In this document: positions 5,860-8,885 of the stretch, piece by piece
How the letters are laid out: each line of letters begins with the position of its first letter
Position numbering within the stretch: position 1 is the stretch's first letter
Assembly: GCA_947630315.1 (NCBI GenBank)
Contig: CANRHA010000061.1
Span: forward strand, 1-8,885
Length of the DNA stretch: 8,885 nt
Direction: 5' to 3'
DNA from: an uncultured Clostridia bacterium
GTDB taxonomy: Bacteria; Bacillota; Clostridia; Oscillospirales; Ruminococcaceae
Notes under the pieces: model-generated
What the model was told of the DNA's origin: nothing
Databases searched by the model: none
The model's input: only the letters and a program-made list of their open reading frames with translations
Program-made: the position numbers and the translations under genes

Positions 5860-5895
5860 ATTTTTCCGAAAACCCCTTGACAAACACGGAAAAAT
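5860..5895. promoter_or_regulatory. Dyad flanking the -35 of the tnpV promoter
   Basis: ATTTTTCCG (5860-5868) and CGGAAAAAT (5887-5895) are perfect 9-bp arms centred in the -35 hexamer. This could be an operator; as RNA from an upstream transcript it could form a weak hairpin without a good T-run. Confidence 0.45.
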
Positions 5896-5905
5896 GTTGT
5901 ATCGT
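5877..5905 (+). promoter_or_regulatory. Sigma-A-type promoter of the tnpV operon
   Basis: TTGACA (5877-5882) is a perfect -35. A 17-bp spacer leads to TATCGT (5900-5905), 4 of 6 matches to the -10. Predicted start is near 5912, leaving a leader of about 28 nt with the strong AAAGGAGG site at 5925-5932. Confidence 0.8.
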
Positions 5906-5916
5906 ATGAATACGAT
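5901..5916. promoter_or_regulatory. Operator-like dyad over the -10 and start site
   Basis: ATCGTAT-GA-ATACGAT is a perfect 7-bp inverted repeat with a 2-base centre. It overlaps the -10 and the predicted transcription start. The layout fits autoregulation by a small DNA-binding protein such as the downstream 68-aa product; this link is inference. Confidence 0.55.
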
Positions 5917-5939
5917 TTAACATCAAAGGAGGAAAACCC

Positions 5940-6299
5940 ATGACAGACAAGGAACTTATCGCAAAAGCAGACCGTGGAGAGGGCTTGACGGTGGAAGAGG
6001 TCATGCGCTATGAGCAGCTTGTGAAACCACAGAAGCACGTCTACGGGAAATACGGCTCTCTCGCCAAAATCTACCTCGAAGAACATAACAACGCAAAGTT
6101 ATGGAGCATTGAGGACTTGCCCGCCTATCTGCACAAGATAGACGAGCAAGCGATGGATATGTATAATGTCCTCTACGAAAAGCTCTCGGTGAGCGAGCAG
6201 TATAGGCGGACGGGTGACTATCTGACAGACGTTCAACGCATGAACGCCATGAAGCAAGTCATCGACGAAGAGATCCTCAATGAGCTTGTCTATGTGTGA
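5940..6299 (+). CDS. TnpV-family transposon-encoded protein
   Basis: This 119-aa protein resembles the TnpV family, small helical proteins of unknown biochemical role common in Clostridia mobile elements. Family features are YGKYGSLAKIYLEEHN (about residues 39-54), LPAYLHKIDEQAMDMYNVL (60-78) and the C-terminal NAMKQVIDEEILNELVYV (102-119), which parallels the usual MN-IR-A-EI-ELIY ending. The N-terminal 35 residues differ from the usual start. AAAGGAGG (5925-5932) precedes ATG 5940, and the gene has its own strong promoter with two dyads. Its stop is 8 bases before the next start codon, so both genes form one operon. The name comes from family resemblance read by eye; function is unknown. 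Confidence 0.72.
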   Translation: MTDKELIAKADRGEGLTVEEVMRYEQLVKPQKHVYGKYGSLAKIYLEEHNNAKLWSIEDLPAYLHKIDEQAMDMYNVLYEKLSVSEQYRRTGDYLTDVQRMNAMKQVIDEEILNELVYV

Positions 6300-6307
6300 G
6301 GTGCATC

Positions 6308-6514
6308 ATGAGAACACCGAAGAAAGAAATAGACAAGCGCTATGAGGAAAAGCACAAGGCGGAGAGAAAGGCAAAGAACGCCACATTCGGAACGAGTATG
6401 CCCCGCGCCGATTTCGACGAACTCAATGCTTTTCTCGAAGCGAACCGTATCAGCAAGGTCAGATTGATCTATGCGGGGTGGGAAGCCTTAAAAGCAGAAA
6501 TCAAGAACAACTGA
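6308..6514 (+). CDS. 68-aa basic protein, possibly ribbon-helix-helix-like
   Basis: The product has a highly charged N-terminal half (KKEIDKRYEEKHKAERKAK), then a compact part with GTSMPRADFDELNAFLEAN (about 29-47) and KVRLIYAGWEALKAEIKNN. A short strand (FGTSMP) followed by two helices is what RHH/Arc-type regulators and antitoxins show, but no firm family can be named. I chose ATG 6308 because GAGGTG (6298-6303) lies just upstream; a GTG at 6296 overlaps the tnpV stop and would add four residues. Translationally linked to tnpV. It could bind the dyads upstream of tnpV (inference). Confidence 0.7.
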   Translation: MRTPKKEIDKRYEEKHKAERKAKNATFGTSMPRADFDELNAFLEANRISKVRLIYAGWEALKAEIKNN

Positions 6515-6577
6515 ATCAATCCATGTCCTCTCGGGGTGCGCTCCGCGGGGCATAGGAAATCTTGACAGGAGGATCTT

Positions 6578-6637
6578 GTGAAGAGGAACACATTAACCTC
6601 TTGGGTGACGGAACACGGTAACCAACACAAAAAATGA
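6578..6637 (+). CDS. Possible 19-codon leader ORF or interrupted integrase start
   Basis: AGGAGG (6567-6572) is followed after 5 bases by GTG 6578 and 18 further codons (VKRNTLTSWVTEHGNQHKK), ending with TGA 6635-6637. This frame is the same as the integrase frame that resumes directly afterwards. The strongest ribosome binding site of the area therefore serves this short ORF, not the integrase. It may be a leader peptide, or the true integrase start cut off by a nonsense mutation. Confidence 0.4.
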   Translation: MKRNTLTSWVTEHGNQHKK

Positions 6638-6646
6638 AAAGGAGAA

Positions 6647-7738
6647 TTGAGCCAAAGAGAGACACCATCGGTAAACACGGCAAGCATGGACGAGCTTTTT
6701 GCGAGATTCATGACTTTGCAGACGGAAGCCTATCGGAAGATGCTTGCCGAACGACCCGTTGTCCATAGCGGACAACAACCCCCGCAATTTGCGGAAAATG
6801 AAAAATCGCATGGGAGCAAAGAATTAGATATTAGTGGCAAAATCAAATTCACGCAAAAGGAGATAGAAGAAATGCCATTAAAATATCGAAATATCTTTGC
6901 TTACAATAGTGAAATCATATCTTATCGTTTCCATAATGGAGTGTATGAAGCACGTTACCGAAAAAACGGTTTCAACATTGAGGTCTCTTCGGCAGACTTT
7001 GAAATCATGAAACGGAGATTTATTCAAAAGCTCCACGACCACGCGAACGGAAAACCGACCAAGCAACCGAGAAGGAGCAAAAGACGTACCGCGCAGACCG
7101 TATTGTTCGCTGAATACGGGGAAGAGTGGCTTAAAATCAAAGAGCAGACGACGAAACCGTCCACATTCAAGGAATATCGGCGTTCATTTGATGTCAATCT
7201 GAAACCCGTGTTTGGAGGTATGAGAGTCGGCGAAATTGACCGCATGATGATACAGGACTTCTTGTTCGGCTTCGTCAATGAGGGCAAGGGAAGGACGGCG
7301 GAGAAGCTGAAATTACAGCTTAACTGTATCTTCGACATGGCTGTTGAGGACTTCAATATCCAATCACCGATGAAGAAGATCGTACTCCCGCGCTTTGAGA
7401 GCAAGAAAGGCTCTGCCTTCACGAAGGAAGAAGAGAAGAAGCTCGTCGAATACTGCACGACGAAAACGGACGGTGCAACAAGCTCGGCGCTCCTTGTCCT
7501 TCTCTACTTCGGGCTTCGGCAATCGGAGCTTGCAAGTCTGAAAATCGTTGACGGGAAATACCTTGTCTGCGACACAAGCAAAGAGCTTCTCGGAAAAAAT
7601 GTCGTCAAGCGGAGAATCCCGTTTACGCCCGTTTTCAAAAAAGTGCTTCCGTTCGTGGACTTCGAGAAAGCGCGGGACACGAAGCCGCTGGCGATTTTCC
7701 GTCAACCACAAGATATTGTATTTTTCGGCGAAAAATAG
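6647..7738 (+). pseudogene. Tyrosine recombinase (phage/ICE integrase), C-terminally truncated
   Basis: The 363-codon frame encodes a Firmicutes element-type integrase. An arm-type region spans about residues 65-130 (KIKFTQKEIEEMP, then FHNGVYEARYRKNGFN). A core-binding SAM-like domain spans about 150-235 (YGEEWLKIKEQTTKPSTFKEY). The catalytic domain starts near 255, with the first catalytic Arg at 291 in LLYFGLRQSELASLK. The rest of the catalytic set (His-x-x-Arg, second His/Trp, Tyr nucleophile) is missing: after FVDFEKARDTKP the protein ends within about 16 residues that I cannot match to the family. No other frame to 7886 holds an HxxR motif. Start: TTG 6647 sits only 2 bases after GGAG, and a TGA at 6635 separates it from an in-frame GTG with a far better site. 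Expected to be inactive. Confidence 0.75.
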
Positions 7739-7832
7739 GCGGAAATCAGCCACAAAATGTAGTTTGATAAAAAACTCGTGCCCCCATGATGCCCCAAACC
7801 CGATCAAAGATCTTCCGTTTTTCATCGTTTGC

Positions 7833-7860
7833 AAGCGGCGAGGCGCACACCCCGCCGCTT
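7833..7860. repeat. Hairpin after the integrase fragment
   Basis: AAGCGGCG (7833-7840) pairs with CGCCGCTT (7853-7860), with a further GG/CC pair inside. AAAATTT follows on the plus strand, which is poor for a terminator. The surrounding 7739-7886 contains no gene. Confidence 0.5.
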
Positions 7861-7886
7861 AAAATTTGCGAATCGCCCCATAGAGG

Positions 7887-7915
7887 TTGACAAAGCGGCG
7901 AATTTGGTATAAACT
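7887..7915 (+). promoter_or_regulatory. Promoter of the zeta-toxin cassette
   Basis: TTGACA (7887-7892), 17-bp spacer, TAAACT (7910-7915, 4 of 6). TATAAA (7908-7913) at 15-bp spacing is an alternative -10. GGGAGGT (7925-7931) is the ribosome binding site for ATG 7937, so the leader is very short. Confidence 0.7.
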
Positions 7916-7936
7916 ATATGTGTCGGGAGGTACCCT

Positions 7937-8128
7937 ATGACGCGGATCGAAACGATCGAAAGGGCGGCGCAGACATTTGTCGGCGACGGGAAAATGCTTT
8001 CCACGCTTGAACTTCAAACGCTGATCGAGAAGGCAAACTCCGAGGACGAGCGCGACTTCTACATCGCGATCTATAATTTTCTCCTCGCAAAGCGGCAGAA
8101 AGAAGTGATGGCGCATGAAAGTTACTAA
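7937..8128 (+). CDS. 63-aa helical protein, putative antitoxin of the zeta-like kinase
   Basis: Small, acidic to neutral, predicted all-helical: TRIETIERAAQTFVGDG, then LSTLELQTLIEKANSEDERD, then FYIAIYNFLLAKRQKEV. Its stop overlaps the zeta-like start by 14 bases, so the two proteins are coupled. A small helical protein directly upstream of a zeta-fold kinase is the epsilon/zeta (PezA/PezT) arrangement, in which the antitoxin blocks the kinase nucleotide site. However, no HTH of PezA type is present, and identity to the epsilon antitoxin cannot be claimed by eye. The promoter, RBS and overlap make the gene itself secure; the antitoxin role is inference. Confidence 0.75.
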   Translation: MTRIETIERAAQTFVGDGKMLSTLELQTLIEKANSEDERDFYIAIYNFLLAKRQKEVMAHESY

Positions 8129-8687
8129 AAAATTGACCATCTTCGCGGGCGTCAACGGCGCGGGGAAGAGTACTCTCTATTACAGCGAAGAAAACAAGGA
8201 AGATTTGGGCGTTCGGCTCAATTCGGACGAGCTTATCCACGAACTCGGCGGCGATTGGCGAAATGCAAGCGTCCAGCTCGAAGCGGGCAAGGAAATTCTC
8301 CGCCGCCAGCAGGACTGCATGGAGAAAGGTCTCTCCTTCAACCGAGAGACGACGCTCTCGGGCATGGAAATTTTCCGCACCATTGAAAAGGCAAAGACGC
8401 TTGGCTATGAGGTTCACCTTCGGTATGTTGGCGTGAACAATGCGGAGATCGCAAAGGAGCGCATCAAGCGCCGCGTTGCCCTCGGCGGGCATGGTGTGAG
8501 TGAAGGCACCGTTGAGCGCAGATACGAGCGCACAAAGGAGAATTTCTTGAAAGTGATCCCCTTGTGCGATACGGTTGCCGTCTACGACAATTCGGGCGAC
8601 GCGCTCGTGTACGTCGGCTACTCATTGAACGGAGAACTTCTCCGCACCAAAGACCCATGCCCGTGGCTCGACGAATGGATGAAATGA
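8115..8687 (+). CDS. Zeta toxin-like P-loop kinase
   Basis: The 190-aa protein starts with a beta strand and Walker A motif IFAGVNGAGKST (residues 9-20), followed by RLNSDELIHELGG (33-45), whose Asp is placed like the zeta catalytic base. SFNRETTLSG (74-83) and GYEVHLRYVGV (96-106) follow. Then comes the Arg-rich KRRVALGGHGVSEGTVERRY segment (118-137), the lid region that contacts substrate and ATP phosphates in this family. Zeta/PezT toxins phosphorylate UDP-N-acetylglucosamine and block peptidoglycan synthesis; some relatives use other sugar nucleotides or have unknown targets. Length is short, near the minimal kinase core (PezT is about 250 aa). The ATG at 8115 overlaps the upstream gene by 14 bases, and a strong terminator follows. 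Zeta-fold assignment is firm; actual toxicity and substrate are not visible. Confidence 0.87.
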   Translation: MKVTKKLTIFAGVNGAGKSTLYYSEENKEDLGVRLNSDELIHELGGDWRNASVQLEAGKEILRRQQDCMEKGLSFNRETTLSGMEIFRTIEKAKTLGYEVHLRYVGVNNAEIAKERIKRRVALGGHGVSEGTVERRYERTKENFLKVIPLCDTVAVYDNSGDALVYVGYSLNGELLRTKDPCPWLDEWMK

Positions 8688-8699
8688 TACGAATATTTT

Positions 8700-8729
8700 A
8701 AGCGCGGGGGTGATTGCCCCCGCGCTTTT
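8700..8729 (+). terminator. Intrinsic terminator of the zeta cassette
   Basis: A perfect 11-bp GC-rich stem (8700-8710 with 8717-8727), 6-base loop TGATTG, followed by TTTT. It starts 13 bases after the zeta-like stop codon and closes the two-gene unit. Confidence 0.92.
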
Positions 8730-8765
8730 CGCTATCATTTTGTTTATAAAAGTTTCAGGAAGCCC

Positions 8766-8843
8766 ATGTCGAAGCAATTCGGCATGGCGAAGATTTTCTC
8801 GCCGACGGAGAAAGCGACGGAAACGTCGGCATGCAGATGGTGA
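8766..8843 (+). CDS. Short ORF near the window edge, uncertain
   Basis: ATG 8766 opens 25 codons (MSKQFGMAKIFSPTEKATET, then SACRW) up to TGA 8841, with AGGAAG just upstream. The start resembles that of some element-borne proteins, but it ends quickly. Reading continues to the window end in the two other frames, so a frameshift near 8835 in a longer gene is possible. Nothing firm can be named. Confidence 0.25.
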   Translation: MSKQFGMAKIFSPTEKATETSACRW

Positions 8844-8885
8844 CATCGCAGCGCAAATCTATGTTCCGCATCGACACGGAGAGCG

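Noticed and set aside
5566..5883. N-terminal extension of the aspS frame
   Set aside because: Residues here do not look like AspRS and are antisense to the two-TM protein.
6562..6590. TTGACA at 6562-6567 as a promoter for the integrase
   Set aside because: No -10 is found at 16-18 bases, and it overlaps the AGGAGG ribosome binding site.
6634..6768. 44-codon ORF overlapping the 19-codon ORF stop by ATGA
   Set aside because: It lies out of frame inside the integrase start, with no recognisable domain; the integrase frame clearly carries the protein homology.
7364..7834. 156-codon minus-strand frame
   Set aside because: It is mostly antisense to the integrase catalytic domain and has no recognisable family features.

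Overview
The window joins two unlike segments. Positions 1 to about 5555 look like a housekeeping chromosomal region of an uncultured Firmicute of class Clostridia, possibly Oscillospiraceae-like. This rests on the ylxM-ffh-rpsP-khpA-rimM-trmD gene order, an HPr with both His15 and Ser46, strong sigma-A-type promoters, GGAGG-type ribosome binding sites and intrinsic terminators. All genes here are on the minus strand. Positions from about 5560 to 8885 carry only plus-strand accessory genes of mobile-element type.

Left segment. Positions 1-430 are a gene-free mosaic of intergenic repeats, including GC-rich hairpins with GAA loops. Next comes a single-gene ptsH-like HPr unit with its own promoter (829-857) and terminator (443-480). 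Then follows the translation and secretion operon, transcribed right to left from an exactly consensus promoter at 4738-4766: ylxM, ffh, rpsP, khpA, a terminator-like hairpin, rimM and trmD. It encodes SRP protein Ffh and its usual YlxM partner, ribosomal protein S16, an RNA-binding KH protein, a 30S maturation factor and the tRNA m1G37 methyltransferase. rplS, which usually follows trmD, is absent. A second copy of the left-end repeat, in inverted orientation, lies just upstream of the operon (4830-4893), so the two copies bracket the whole block. Beyond it is the 3' third of aspS, also on the minus strand.

Junction. aspS homology stops at about 5555-5565. Within a few tens of bases an unrelated plus-strand gene for a two-TM, pilin-like membrane protein begins. 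This is either a mobile-element or rearrangement breakpoint or an assembly chimera; sequence alone cannot decide.

Right segment. In order: the small two-TM protein; a promoter with two nested dyads; a TnpV-family gene and a 68-aa basic protein in one operon; a tyrosine recombinase that keeps the first catalytic Arg but lacks the C-terminal His/Arg/Tyr part and has an in-frame TGA near its apparent start; and a two-gene cassette (63-aa helical protein overlapping a zeta-toxin-like kinase) with its own promoter and strong terminator. The last 155 bases hold only an uncertain short ORF cut by the window edge. The segment reads as part of a decaying or mosaic integrative element carrying a toxin-antitoxin-like module. 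No tRNA, rRNA, CRISPR array or complete IS was found.
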